Source of the DNA: Thalassovita sp.
Lineage (GTDB): Bacteria; Pseudomonadota; Alphaproteobacteria; Rhodobacterales; Rhodobacteraceae
NCBI RefSeq assembly: GCF_963691685.1
Contig: NZ_OY829290.1
Span: forward strand, 2,108,001 to 2,172,000
Length of the DNA stretch: 64,000 nt
Direction of reading: 5' to 3'
This document shows positions 1 through 9,200 of the stretch, in pieces. The notes beneath the pieces are model-generated. The model was not told where the DNA came from, did no database searches, and saw only the letters and a list, made by a program, of their open reading frames with translations. The translations under genes and the position numbers were made by a program. Every line of letters starts with the position of its first letter. Position 1 is the stretch's first letter.

Positions 1-522
1 ATTGTTCGGACTGACCAGCACCAGCGCTTTGGTGCGGTTTGTGATCAGCGCCTCGGCCTGCGCGGGATCCGGCAACATGCCCTCCCCACAGGCCAGCGGT
101 ACGGTTTTCACCCCCGACATATCGAGCCACATTTTGTGGTTGAAGTACCAAGGCGTTGGCAGGATGACCTCATCCCCTTCACCGCAGAGCGACACCATGG
201 TGGCACAAAAGGCCTGATTGCAGCCCGAGGTGATGGCAACCTGATTAGCGCTGACGGTGCCGTTGTAGGTGCGTGACACGCTGGCCGCGACCTCAGCCCG
301 CAGGGCCGGTAGGCCCAGATCGGGCCCGTAAAGATGCGCCTCAGCCATATTGAGCGCGGTATCGGCAATGGCCTGACGCAGCGGGGCGGGCGGCGGATCG
401 ACCGGGGCGGCCTGGCTGACATTGATCAACGGCCTGTCAGCCGCAAACTCCACACCGTCCAACCAGCGCCGGGCCTCCATCACGGGGGGCGCAAAAGTGG
501 TGGCGGTGCGGGACAATGTCAT
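1..522 (-). CDS. PLP-dependent aminotransferase, class I/II (partial)
   Basis: The 174 codons seen are the N-terminal part of a fold-type I aminotransferase; the 3' end lies outside the window. The protein reads through a substrate-recognition segment (HLYGPDLGLPALRAEVA), a cofactor-loop motif (ITSGCNQAF), an aromatic stacking segment (LPTPWYFNHKMWLD) and ends at LVSPNN, the start of the conserved P-N-N-P motif. The catalytic lysine is not reached. The ATG at 522 has a good AGGAG site upstream. The substrate cannot be told from this half. It is transcribed leftward and separated from gpt by a terminator. Confidence 0.9.
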   Translation of the reverse strand, partial: MTLSRTATTFAPPVMEARRWLDGVEFAADRPLINVSQAAPVDPPPAPLRQAIADTALNMAEAHLYGPDLGLPALRAEVAASVSRTYNGTVSANQVAITSGCNQAFCATMVSLCGEGDEVILPTPWYFNHKMWLDMSGVKTVPLACGEGMLPDPAQAEALITNRTKALVLVSPNN

Positions 523-625
523 GGCTCTCTCCTCAGGTCTTGGCGGGCGAGGATAGGCGGATCGCAGTCAGGGGCAAGCGGATAATGCACGCACTCTGTG
601 GTACAGCAGGGCGTTGCGCCAAGAT

Positions 626-654
626 GCAAAAAGGCGCCGCAGAGCGACGCCTTT
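626..654 (-). terminator. Rho-independent terminator of gpt
   Basis: On the minus strand an 11-bp stem (AAAGGCGTCGC with GCGGCGCCTTT, one G-T pair) with a 3-nt loop runs straight into TTTTT. It lies 35 bp after the gpt stop codon. Confidence 0.85.
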
Positions 655-689
655 CAAAGATCGTGTCGATCGCCAGATCAGCAGGCAGA

Positions 690-1208
690 TTAATCGGTGC
701 CGCGATAGGGCTCAACATATTGCAGGGCCATGTCCCAGGGGAAGAAAATCCAAGTGTCCTGGCTGACCCCGGTGATGAAGGTGTCGACCATCGGCTCACC
801 CGCGGGTTTGGCATAAACGGTGGCGAAATGCGCCTTGGGGTACATGGTGCGCACCAGTTCCAGGGTTTTGCCGCTGTCCACCAGATCGTCGATGATCAGG
901 ATGCCTTCGCCGTCGCCCATTAGCTCGGGGTCGGGGCTTTTCAACACCTGGGCTTCGCGCTGCTGATCCTGTGCGCCGCCACCGGCGTAGTAGGATTTCA
1001 CGCTGATGGTATCCACGGTGCGGATGTCCAGTTCGCGGCTGACAATCATCGCCGGTGCCATACCACCACGGGTGATGGCCACAACAGCCTTCCAGGCGCC
1101 ATCATCCGGGCCTTTGCCATCCAGACGCCATGCCAGCGCGCGGCTGTCGCGGTGGATCTGGTCCCAACTGATATGAAACCCTTTTTCGTGTGGCAGACGA
1201 TCGGTCAT
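690..1208 (-). CDS. gpt: Xanthine(-guanine) phosphoribosyltransferase
   Basis: Purine salvage enzyme that joins PRPP to xanthine or guanine to give the nucleotide; cytosolic or membrane-associated. The 172-residue protein has the type I PRTase PRPP-binding motif ILIIDDLVDSGKT at about residues 103-115 and the AITRGG loop at about 44-49. The length is close to enterobacterial Gpt (about 150) plus a short extension. I chose the ATG at 1208 because GGGGGAA lies just before it; the ATG at 1220 has no ribosome site. It has its own terminator and probably its own promoter, since 159 bp separate it from the L,D-transpeptidase gene. Confidence 0.92.
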   Translation of the reverse strand: MTDRLPHEKGFHISWDQIHRDSRALAWRLDGKGPDDGAWKAVVAITRGGMAPAMIVSRELDIRTVDTISVKSYYAGGGAQDQQREAQVLKSPDPELMGDGEGILIIDDLVDSGKTLELVRTMYPKAHFATVYAKPAGEPMVDTFITGVSQDTWIFFPWDMALQYVEPYRGTD

Positions 1209-1367
1209 GGCTTCCCCCATGTGGATTTTAAGATACGGAGTGTGTCGCGGCTTGGGCCACGTTCAGATTAGCACAGGGCGATACTGTGCCTTTGCATGCG
1301 ACGCAAGGAAAAGCCGAAGATGCGGGTGGTTTTCCTGTGGATTGGGGCGTTGAGCGGCGCTAAGCCC

Positions 1368-2108
1368 TTAGCGGGCCACGTGGTAGCGCCCGTCCCGGAC
1401 CGAGGTTTGTGGCAACTCGTGCGTGGCTTCAAACTGTTGATAGGCCGGGGCCAGTTGGCGCCAGAAATCGATCCAATTGGACCCACGTGCATGCGCCATG
1501 CGCGGCTCCGTCATGCGGAAAGGGAAGGCATGGACGGGCACGGTGGTTTGCCCGGCCTTTAGGGCGGCTTCCACGCTGAGGTAGATCTCTTCGATCAGCG
1601 GGTCGGTCATCGCGTAGCAGCCAATCGACAGGCAATTGCCATGCACCATCAGAAAGCTACCGGTGCGCCCGTGGGCGCGATCAAAACTGTTGGGAAACCC
1701 AAGGTTAAAGGACAGATGATAGCTGGAGCGCGGATTAAGCGCGTCAGGCCCGACCTGATAAAACCCTTCGGGTGATTGCCGATCTCCTTCGCGCAGCTTG
1801 GGACCTAGTTTGCCTGAGAATGTGCATATCGGATAGCTGCGAAACAGTTGGTAGCTGCGGTCTGATTTGACCCAAAGCTCCAGTTCGGCCTCTTCTTTGA
1901 AGATCCGCAGATAGACCGGCGCACCAAAGGTCAGGCCCTGGGCGGCAAACTCAGCCTCCAGCCGTGGCGTGACCCGGGCGCGGATTTCAGTGATGTCAGC
2001 GCGCAGGCCCAGCGGTTCCGCGATGCGGGAAGGCAGGTAGGCGCGGCCCAGATAGATTGCGCTTATCGTCAGGCAGGCCAGCAGCAGAAGGGTCAGAAGC
2101 CAGCGCAT
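1368..2108 (-). CDS. L,D-transpeptidase (YkuD/YafK-like) protein
   Basis: A 246-residue protein with one N-terminal membrane anchor or signal segment (about residues 3-24) followed by a YkuD-type catalytic domain. The motif VHGNCLSIGCYAMTD carries the catalytic His (about 156) and Cys (about 164). Members of this family act in the periplasm on peptidoglycan: they form 3-3 or lipoprotein crosslinks, and the YafK/DpaA branch cleaves the lipoprotein-peptidoglycan bond. The long segment before the motif and the SPEGFYQV motif resemble the YafK branch. It starts 9 bp after the LysE stop, so the two genes are probably cotranscribed. Confidence 0.85.
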   Translation of the reverse strand: MRWLLTLLLLACLTISAIYLGRAYLPSRIAEPLGLRADITEIRARVTPRLEAEFAAQGLTFGAPVYLRIFKEEAELELWVKSDRSYQLFRSYPICTFSGKLGPKLREGDRQSPEGFYQVGPDALNPRSSYHLSFNLGFPNSFDRAHGRTGSFLMVHGNCLSIGCYAMTDPLIEEIYLSVEAALKAGQTTVPVHAFPFRMTEPRMAHARGSNWIDFWRQLAPAYQQFEATHELPQTSVRDGRYHVAR

Positions 2109-2117
2109 CACCTGCGG

Positions 2118-2726
2118 CTACCGGTTCAGGATCAGCGACAGCCCCAGCGCCCCAATGGCAGCGCTGCACAGACGGTCGATCCCTGATTTGGCGCGTAGAT
2201 AGAGTGCCTTGGCCGTCTGGGTGGTGAAGATCAGCGCGAAACAGGTGTAAACAACAACTTCCAGCGTCAGCACCAGCCCAAGGATTGAGGCTTGCGAGCA
2301 GAGTGCCAGTGGATCCGGGAAGATGGTGACAAAAACGGCCGAGAAGTAGAGCGCGGCCTTGGGATTGGCCAGATTGGTCAATACGCCGCCCGGCAGACCC
2401 AAAAGGCGTTTGCGTCCCTCCGCTGTGACCGGGCGATCGGCGCCGCGCCAGATCTGCAGCGCCATCCAGATCAGATAGGCCGCCCCCAGCAGTTTCAGCG
2501 CGGTGAACAGCCAGGGCAGGGCGGCAAAGACCAGCGACAGGCCGGCGAAGGCAAATGCCGCCCACAGTGTTGCGGCCAGCGCCAGACCAAGGCCGAACCG
2601 CAGGCCCACGCCGCGGCCATGGGCGAAGCTTTGCTGCATGATCGCCATGATGGCAGGCCCCGGGCTGATCAGCGCCAGCAGCTGCGTTGCCAGCAGCAGG
2701 AGTATCTGATCAATGCCGAAGCCCAT
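2118..2726 (-). CDS. LysE/RhtB family amino-acid exporter
   Basis: A 202-residue integral membrane protein with about six hydrophobic segments. The N-terminal LLALISPGPAIMAIMQQS carries the family's PGP signature in helix 1, and GGVLTNLANPKAALYFSAVF carries the conserved NPKA/ALYF motif in the middle. Members export amino acids or related small molecules across the inner membrane; the substrate is not predictable here. It lies 33 bp downstream of fabI and just upstream of the L,D-transpeptidase gene, in a likely leftward operon. Confidence 0.9.
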   Translation of the reverse strand: MGFGIDQILLLLATQLLALISPGPAIMAIMQQSFAHGRGVGLRFGLGLALAATLWAAFAFAGLSLVFAALPWLFTALKLLGAAYLIWMALQIWRGADRPVTAEGRKRLLGLPGGVLTNLANPKAALYFSAVFVTIFPDPLALCSQASILGLVLTLEVVVYTCFALIFTTQTAKALYLRAKSGIDRLCSAAIGALGLSLILNR

Positions 2727-2759
2727 CTGGCCGTCCTTTGTTTCTTGCTAGGGGCGGGC

Positions 2760-3593
2760 TTACTTGCGGCCCGTCACCACATCAATGTCTGGCGCGTCCA
2801 CGGCCTTCATGCCCACCACGTGATAGCCGGCATCAACATGCAGGGTTTCACCGGTGACGCCGCTGCCCAGATCGCTGAGCATGTAGAGCGCCGATTTGCC
2901 GACATCCTCAATGGTCACGTTGCGGCGCAGGGGCGCGTTCAGCTCATTCCATTTCATGATGTAGCGGAAATCACCAATGCCGCTCGCGGCCAGGGTTTTG
3001 ATCGGCCCGGCCGAAATCGCATTGACGCGGATGCCGTCCTTGCCCAGATCTTCGGCCAGATACATGACGGATGCCTCAAGCGCGGCCTTGGCGACACCCA
3101 TGACATTATAATGCGGCATCACCTGTTCGGCGCCATAATAGGTCAGCGTCAGGGCGCTGCCGCCCTCACTCATCAGTTTTTCAGCGCGCTGCATAACCGA
3201 GGTGAAAGAGTAAACGCTGATGTCCATCGTCATCGCAAAGTTTTCGCGACTGGTGTCAACGTAGCGGCCGCGCAACTCGTTTTTGTCAGAAAAACCAATG
3301 GCATGGACGATGAAGTCAATCTTGCTCCAGGCTTTTTCAATCTCTCCAAAGGCCGCATCCAGTGAGGCGGGATCAGAGACGTCGCAGTCCAGCATGATCT
3401 CCACCCCCAGCTGTTCGGCCAGTGGGGTCACCCGTTTTTTGAATGCGTCGCCCATATAGGTAAAGGCCATTTCAGCCCCAGCGTCCGCGCAGGCTTTGGC
3501 GATGCCCCAGGCGATCGACTTGTCATTGGCCAGTCCCATGATCACGCCGCGTTTGCCTGCCATCAGCCCATTTGCCATCAATTGGTTTGACAT
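2760..3593 (-). CDS. fabI: Enoyl-[acyl-carrier-protein] reductase (NADH), FabI type
   Basis: Reduces the enoyl-ACP double bond in the last step of each fatty-acid elongation cycle, in the cytosol. The 277-residue short-chain-dehydrogenase protein has the FabI nucleotide signature GVIMGLANDKSIAWGIA, the active-site Tyr-x6-Lys (about Y162 and K169) after TLTYYGAEQV, and the ISAGPIKTLAASGI loop typical of FabI rather than FabG. Length matches the family. The start at 3593 follows a GGAGAGGGG site; an in-frame ATG at 3611 would place that site inside the gene. It heads the leftward fabI-lysE-L,D-transpeptidase group. Confidence 0.96.
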   Translation of the reverse strand: MSNQLMANGLMAGKRGVIMGLANDKSIAWGIAKACADAGAEMAFTYMGDAFKKRVTPLAEQLGVEIMLDCDVSDPASLDAAFGEIEKAWSKIDFIVHAIGFSDKNELRGRYVDTSRENFAMTMDISVYSFTSVMQRAEKLMSEGGSALTLTYYGAEQVMPHYNVMGVAKAALEASVMYLAEDLGKDGIRVNAISAGPIKTLAASGIGDFRYIMKWNELNAPLRRNVTIEDVGKSALYMLSDLGSGVTGETLHVDAGYHVVGMKAVDAPDIDVVTGRK

Positions 3594-3757
3594 TGGCCCC
3601 TCTCCATCCAAATGATTGCCTGCAAATTGCTTTAGGGGATCGGCGGGGGTGCTTCAAGCCTCGCTTCCTTAGCGGCAACTTTGCGCGAGTTCCCGGGGTA
3701 ACCGTGCAGATCGGGCGGCCCGGCGCCCAGGCAGGCCAGTAAAGGGGCCAATGACCA

Positions 3758-4363
3758 ATGAGTGACCGTAGCGGAATTTTTGCAGGCGATGATCCGTTTC
3801 AAATTGCCCGGAGCTGGCTGGCTGAGGCCGAAGAAAGTGAGCCGAATGACCCCAACGCCATTGCGCTGTCCACGGTGGATGCAGATGGGCTGCCCAATGC
3901 GCGCATGGTGCTGCTGAAGGAAATCGAAGACGGGGCTTTCGTGTTTTACACCAACTACGAAAGCGCCAAAGCCGGTGAGATTGATCAGGCTGGCAAAGCG
4001 GCCTTTGTCATGCATTGGAAATCTCTGCGCCGGCAGATCCGGGTGCGCGGTATCGTCAGCAAAGAGGACGGGCCACAGGCGGATGACTATTACAATTCAC
4101 GCTCCTTGAAGTCCCGTTTGGGGGCCTGGGCGTCAAAACAATCTCGTCCGTTGGCCTCGCGCTCTATTTTGATGGCTGAGGTGGCTAAAGTGACAGCCAA
4201 ACATGGTCCAAATCCCAAGCGACCCAACTTTTGGGGAGGTTACAGAATCACGCCGCTTGAGATTGAATTTTGGGCGGACGGGGCATTTCGCCTCCACGAT
4301 CGCTTTACTTGGCGTCGTGAAACAGTGAGTGAAAACTGGAAGATAGACCGCCTGAGCCCGTGA
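3758..4363 (+). CDS. pdxH: Pyridoxamine 5'-phosphate oxidase
   Basis: FMN-dependent oxidation of pyridoxamine- or pyridoxine-5'-phosphate to pyridoxal phosphate, the final step of the PLP salvage pathway. The 201-residue protein shows the FMN- and substrate-binding landmarks of the family: GLPNARMVLLKEI, VFYTNYESAKAGEI, FVMHWKSLRRQIRVRG, and the C-terminal FWGGYRITPLEIEFW and RLHDRFTW. Length is normal. It is divergent from fabI across about 160 bp that must hold promoters for both. Confidence 0.95.
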   Translation: MSDRSGIFAGDDPFQIARSWLAEAEESEPNDPNAIALSTVDADGLPNARMVLLKEIEDGAFVFYTNYESAKAGEIDQAGKAAFVMHWKSLRRQIRVRGIVSKEDGPQADDYYNSRSLKSRLGAWASKQSRPLASRSILMAEVAKVTAKHGPNPKRPNFWGGYRITPLEIEFWADGAFRLHDRFTWRRETVSENWKIDRLSP

Positions 4364-4431
4364 TTTTCGCGTGACGTGAAATGCAAATAGTTGTAAAAAA
4401 GTCAACTTTTGCCTTGCATGAGCACTGTTGT

Positions 4432-5013
4432 ATGTCACATGAAATGCATGGGGATGACGATCATGTGGGTAACGAAACATTGAGAACTGAAGTGGACGGC
4501 GCCCGCAGGGTAATTGGCCTGGTGAAATGGTTCGACCCCGTAAAGGGGTTCGGATTCGTTGTCGCCGATGAAGGTGGGCCAGATATCCTGTTGCATGCCA
4601 ACGTTTTGCGCAACTTTGGGCAAAGCTCCGTAGCGGATGGCGCGAAGATAGAACTGGACGTACAGAAAACGGAGCGTGGGATCCAGGCGACCGAAGTGTT
4701 CAGTATTGAACCACCGCTTGGAACAGAAGGGGCCACGCTGGCCGATTTCGAAGACATCGATCCAGAAGTGATCCGCACCGCTCCGTTGGAGCCGGCGCGC
4801 GTCAAATGGTTCGACAAAGGCAAGGGCTTTGGCTTTGCCAATATCTTTGGTCGCGGCGAAGACGTCTTTGTACATGTCGAGGTACTGCGCCGGTCGGGTC
4901 TGGCGGACCTGCAACCGGGTGAGGCCGTCGGCCTGCGGGTGATTGACGGCAAACGCGGACGGATGGCGACAGAGGTCTGCGCCTGGGAAGCGGCCCTTAA
5001 ATCGGATGACTAA
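4432..5013 (+). CDS. Protein with two cold-shock domains
   Basis: About 193 residues with two cold-shock (OB-fold) domains joined by an acidic linker. Domain 1 starts at VIGLVKWFDPVKGFGFVVAD and domain 2 at ARVKWFDKGKGFGFANIF; each has an RNP1-like KGFGF motif, and the second has the DVFVHVEVL RNP2-like motif while the first has the altered DILLHANVL. Such proteins bind single-stranded nucleic acid and act as RNA chaperones. The start is uncertain: in-frame ATGs at 4381, 4432 and 4444 and a GTG further on all have weak ribosome sites. Its stop overlaps the next gene's start. Confidence 0.85.
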   Translation: MSHEMHGDDDHVGNETLRTEVDGARRVIGLVKWFDPVKGFGFVVADEGGPDILLHANVLRNFGQSSVADGAKIELDVQKTERGIQATEVFSIEPPLGTEGATLADFEDIDPEVIRTAPLEPARVKWFDKGKGFGFANIFGRGEDVFVHVEVLRRSGLADLQPGEAVGLRVIDGKRGRMATEVCAWEAALKSDD

Positions 5014-5485
5014 GATGATGCGGCTGGTCCTTGCGGGGCTGGCCGCAACTCTTTTCAGCGCCTCCACTGGCGCGGCTGCCTGTCGTGAGGATGTGGTGCA
5101 GCTGCGTGGGGATTGGGGGCAGGCCCAGTTCCGCGTTGAACTGGCCGATGACCCCGCCGAGCGTCAGCAGGGGCTGATGTTCCGCAAATCCATGCCGCGC
5201 GGATCGGGCATGTTGTTTGTCTATGAAGATGAGCGCGTGGTCGGCTTCTGGATGCGCAACACCTATATCGCCTTGGACATGATCTTTGCCGATGGGGCGG
5301 GTGTGGTGCAGCATGTGCATCATAATGCGGTGCCGCTGGATGAAACGGTCATCCCCGGCGGCGATGCGATTCAACATGTGCTGGAAATCAACGCAGGCCT
5401 GGCTGAGGGTCTGGGCATTGTGCCGGGCAGCCAGCTGCGTCATCCGGCGATTGATCAGGCGCGTGCCGCCTGGGTTTGCGATTAA
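5006..5485 (+). CDS. DUF192 family exported protein
   Basis: A 159-residue protein with an N-terminal signal peptide (hydrophobic core about residues 6-22, cleavage likely near GAAACRE) and a DUF192 domain. The domain shows RQQGLMFRKSMPRGSGMLFVYED, FWMRNTYIALDMIFAD and the C-terminal VLEINAGLAEGLGI. The family is widespread and of unknown function. The ATG at 5006 overlaps the stop of the two-CSD gene (ATGACTAA), which implies translational coupling. Confidence 0.88.
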   Translation: MTKMMRLVLAGLAATLFSASTGAAACREDVVQLRGDWGQAQFRVELADDPAERQQGLMFRKSMPRGSGMLFVYEDERVVGFWMRNTYIALDMIFADGAGVVQHVHHNAVPLDETVIPGGDAIQHVLEINAGLAEGLGIVPGSQLRHPAIDQARAAWVCD

Positions 5486-5593
5486 AATCCCAGTGAATAA
5501 AGGGCGCTCTGATGCGGGTGAAAAAAACTCACCCCCGGAGGTGATTTCGCTCTTTTCAATCCGGTTCACACGGGGTAGACCCCACGCACGGTC

Positions 5594-5670
5594 CGGGGCG
5601 TAGCGCAGTCTGGTAGCGCACCTGTTTTGGGTACAGGGGGTCGTGAGTTCGAATCTCGCCGCCCCGACCA
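5594..5670 (+). tRNA. tRNA-Pro (anticodon TGG)
   Basis: A 77-nt cloverleaf: acceptor CGGGGCG pairs with CGCCCCG, the anticodon stem CCTGT/ACAGG encloses TTTGGGT with anticodon TGG, the T arm has GTTCGAATC, and the 3' CCA is encoded. Confidence 0.97.
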
Positions 5671-6239
5671 CTTTCTTCCATCGATATGATTGAATTGCCC
5701 TTCGGGGCCGATGCTGCCGTGTCCGTTCGCGCCGGGTGATTGTTTTTTCAGCAGCGGCGCAGCAGTCCTGTTTGCGGGCAAGTTTTGCGCCAAATTCCTG
5801 AATTTTCTGCGGATTTGGACAGGAAATATGCCCTATTGGCGCCCAGCAATGGTGCAATCAGAATTCTGCCCTTACTAGCAAGGCGTTGCGCGATGTGGCG
5901 GGTTTTCCCCACTCACGAAGGAATCGCGATCCTGTGACCCAACGCGAGCGAATGGGCTTTCGGTCAACGAAAAAGATTAAATTTTCCGAAAATAAAACCG
6001 TTGACCGAATATGGGTGCATACGCCAACTTGTGGGGGCCAGCGGCAGGCTGCACCATATATTGTAGCCGCAGGTGACAGGGACATATTAATCGGAACGGG
6101 GTTTCCCCACTTTGTTTTTCTTCGATCTCATGGGGGTGGGATCGTTGCGCTAAAGATGTGCGCGGTCTGCTGTTGGCACGAATGCAACGACATTCGTTGA
6201 CCAGGGATTGAGACAGACCACAGACAGGGCAGCACAGCG
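5671..6239. other. Intergenic region upstream of nrdJ
   Basis: 569 bp without a convincing gene. It holds the promoter region of nrdJ and a pair of NrdR-box-like sequences (6019-6066). I looked for a cobalamin riboswitch, since nrdJ needs adenosylcobalamin, but did not see the conserved B12 box. Confidence 0.6.
6019..6066 (+). promoter_or_regulatory. Probable NrdR box pair
   Basis: The right box (6051-6066) contains CCATATATTG, matching 9 of 10 positions of the NrdR core CwAtATaTwG. A weaker box lies at 6019-6034 (9 of 16 positions). The 16-bp gap gives a 32-bp centre-to-centre distance, the usual three-turn spacing of NrdR sites. A possible promoter (TTGTAG at 6061, TATTAA at 6085) would overlap the right box, as expected for repression of ribonucleotide reductase when dATP is high. 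Confidence 0.5.
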
Positions 6240-9200
6240 ATGCACATCGAGAGAAAGTTCACCACATCCGGTCAGGACGCCTATGCGGAGCTGACATTCA
6301 CCACCACCGCTTCGGAAATTCGCAACCCTGACGGCACCGTGGTGTTCAAACTGGATGAGGTGGAGGTTCCCGACAGCTGGAGCCAGGTGGCCTCGGATGT
6401 GATTGCGCAGAAGTATTTCCGCAAAGCAGGCGTTCCGGCAGAACTGAAAAAGGTCAAAGAGGCAGGTGTGCCAGAGTTCCTCTGGCGGTCGGTGCCAGCC
6501 AGCAAATCCACCAAGATGGGCGGCGAAACTTCGGCCAAGCAGGTGTTTGACCGGCTGGCGGGCGCCTGGACCTATTGGGGCTGGAAAGGCGGCTATTTCA
6601 GCAGCGAAGATGATGCGCGCAGCTATTACGATGAAATGCGCTATATGCTGGCCACTCAGCGGGCGGCGCCAAACTCCCCCCAGTGGTTCAATACAGGTCT
6701 GCATTGGGCCTATGGCATCGATGGTCCGGGGCAGGGGCATCACTACGTCGATTACAAGTCCGGCAAGCTGGTCAAATCCAAATCCGCGTATGAACATCCG
6801 CAACCGCATGCCTGTTTCATCCAGTCCGTTTCGGATGATCTGGTGAACGAAGGCGGCATCATGGACCTCTGGGTGCGTGAAGCCCGCCTGTTCAAATACG
6901 GCTCTGGCACGGGTACCAATTTCTCCTCCCTCCGTGCCGAGGGGGAAGCACTGTCAGGCGGGGGCAAATCCTCTGGCCTGATGGGCTTCCTTAAGATCGG
7001 GGACCGGGCGGCTGGTGCGATCAAATCGGGTGGCACCACCCGGCGCGCGGCCAAGATGGTGATCTGTGATGTTGATCACCCCGATATCGAAGAGTTCGTG
7101 AACTGGAAGGTGAAAGAAGAGCAGAAGGTCGCCTCGATCGTCGCCGGTTCCAAGATGCATGAGGCCAAGCTGAACGCGATCTTTGCCGCGATCCGTGCCT
7201 GGGATGGCGCGGCGGCAGATGCGACTGATCCCAGGGCCAATGCCGGCCTGAAGACCGCGCTGCGCGAGGCTAAGAAAGTTGCGATCCCGGAAACCTACGT
7301 GAAGCGGGTTCTGGATTACGCGCGGCAGGGCTATGACAGCATCGAGTTTCCAACCTATGACACCGATTGGGATTCTGAGGCCTACGCCTCAGTCTCGGGC
7401 CAGAACTCCAACAACTCGGTCCGGGTGACGGATGCCTTCCTGAAGGCTGTGGAACAGGATGAAGACTGGGCGCTGTTGAACCGGACAGACGGGCAGGTTT
7501 CCAAGACCTTGAAGGCGCGCGATCTTTGGGAAGATATCGGCCATGCGGCCTGGGCCTGCGCCGATCCCGGCATTCAGTTCCACGATACCGTCAACGCCTG
7601 GCACACCTGCCCCGAAGACGGTGAAATCCGCGGGTCAAACCCCTGTTCGGAATATATGTTCCTGGACGATACCGCCTGTAACTTGGCCTCAATGAACCTG
7701 CTGACCTTCTTTAAGGATGGCACCTTCCAGGCCGAAGATTACATGCACGCCACGCGGCTTTGGACCATCACGCTGGAAATCTCGGTGATGATGGCGCAGT
7801 TCCCGTCAAAGGAAATTGCCCAGCTGTCTTATGAGTTCCGCACCCTAGGTCTGGGCTATGCCAATATTGGTGGCCTGCTGATGAACATGGGGCTGGGCTA
7901 TGACAGTGATGCGGGCCGGGCGATGGGCGCGGCGTTGACGGCGATCATGACCGGTGTGTCCTATGCCACCTCGGCCGAAATGGCCGGTGAGCTGGGTCCG
8001 TTTGCAGGCTACAAGCGCAACAAGAAACACATGCTGCGCGTCATGCGCAACCACCGCACCGCCGCCTATGGCGCGACCGAGGGCTATGAGGATCTGGCCG
8101 TCAAACCGGTGCCGCTGGATCTGGGCAATGTGCCGGATCAGCGCTTGGCGCATCTGGCGATGCAGGCCTGGGATGAGGCGTTGGAGCTGGGTGAAAAACA
8201 CGGCTACCGCAACGCGCAGGTTTCCGTGATCGCGCCCACCGGCACTATTGGTCTGGTGATGGATTGTGACACCACCGGGATTGAGCCGGATTTCGCGCTG
8301 GTGAAATTCAAAAAGCTGGCCGGCGGCGGGTACTTCAAGATCATCAACCGTTCGGTGCCGGCAGCGCTGGAAAACCTAGGCTATTCCTCTGCCCAGATTG
8401 AGGAGGTCATCTCCTACGCGGTGGGGCATGGTACCATGGGCAACGCGCCGGGCATCAACCACACCTCACTGGTGGGCCATGGCTTAACCAGCAATGAGAT
8501 TGAGAAGGTTGAGGCGGCATTGGCCACGGCCTTTGACATCCGGTTCGTGTTCAACCAGTGGACGCTGGGGGAAGAATTCTGCCGCAACGCGCTGGGGATC
8601 CCGGCGGAGAAGTTGAGCGATCCGTCCTTTGACCTGCTGCGCCATCTTGGGTTCAGCAAGGCGGATATTGAGCTGGCCAATGACCACGTTTGCGGCACCA
8701 TGACCCTGGAAGGGGCGCCGCATCTGAAAGAAGAGCATTACCACATCTTCGACTGCGCCAACCCCTGCGGCAAGAAGGGCAAGCGGTATCTGAGTGTGGA
8801 CAGCCACATCACCATGATGGCCGCCGCGCAGAGCTTTATCTCGGGCGCGATCTCCAAAACCATCAACATGCCCAACGATGCCACCATCGAAGACTGTAAA
8901 GCGGCATATGAGCTCAGCTGGTCTCTGGGCATCAAGGCAAACGCGCTGTACCGCGATGGCTCCAAACTCAGCCAGCCACTGGCCGCAGCCCTGATCGAAG
9001 ACGATGATGAGGCCGCTGAGGTTCTTGAAACCGGCACCCCGCAGGAAAAGGCGCAGGTGCTGGCCGAGAAGGTGATCGAGAAGGTCGTCGTTAAGGAACT
9101 GGTGCGCAGCCACCGTGAAAAAATGCCGGAGCGCCGCAAGGGCTACACCCAGAAAGCGGTTGTTGGCGGTCACAAGGTGTATCTGCGGACCGGTGAATAT

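Noticed and set aside
2292..3365. 357-codon frame on the plus strand opposite fabI and the LysE gene
   Set aside because: It lies opposite two well-identified genes, has no recognisable domain, and its composition is that of an antisense frame.
5671..6239. Cobalamin riboswitch before the B12-dependent nrdJ
   Set aside because: The conserved B12-box sequence is not present by eye; the region is better explained by NrdR boxes.
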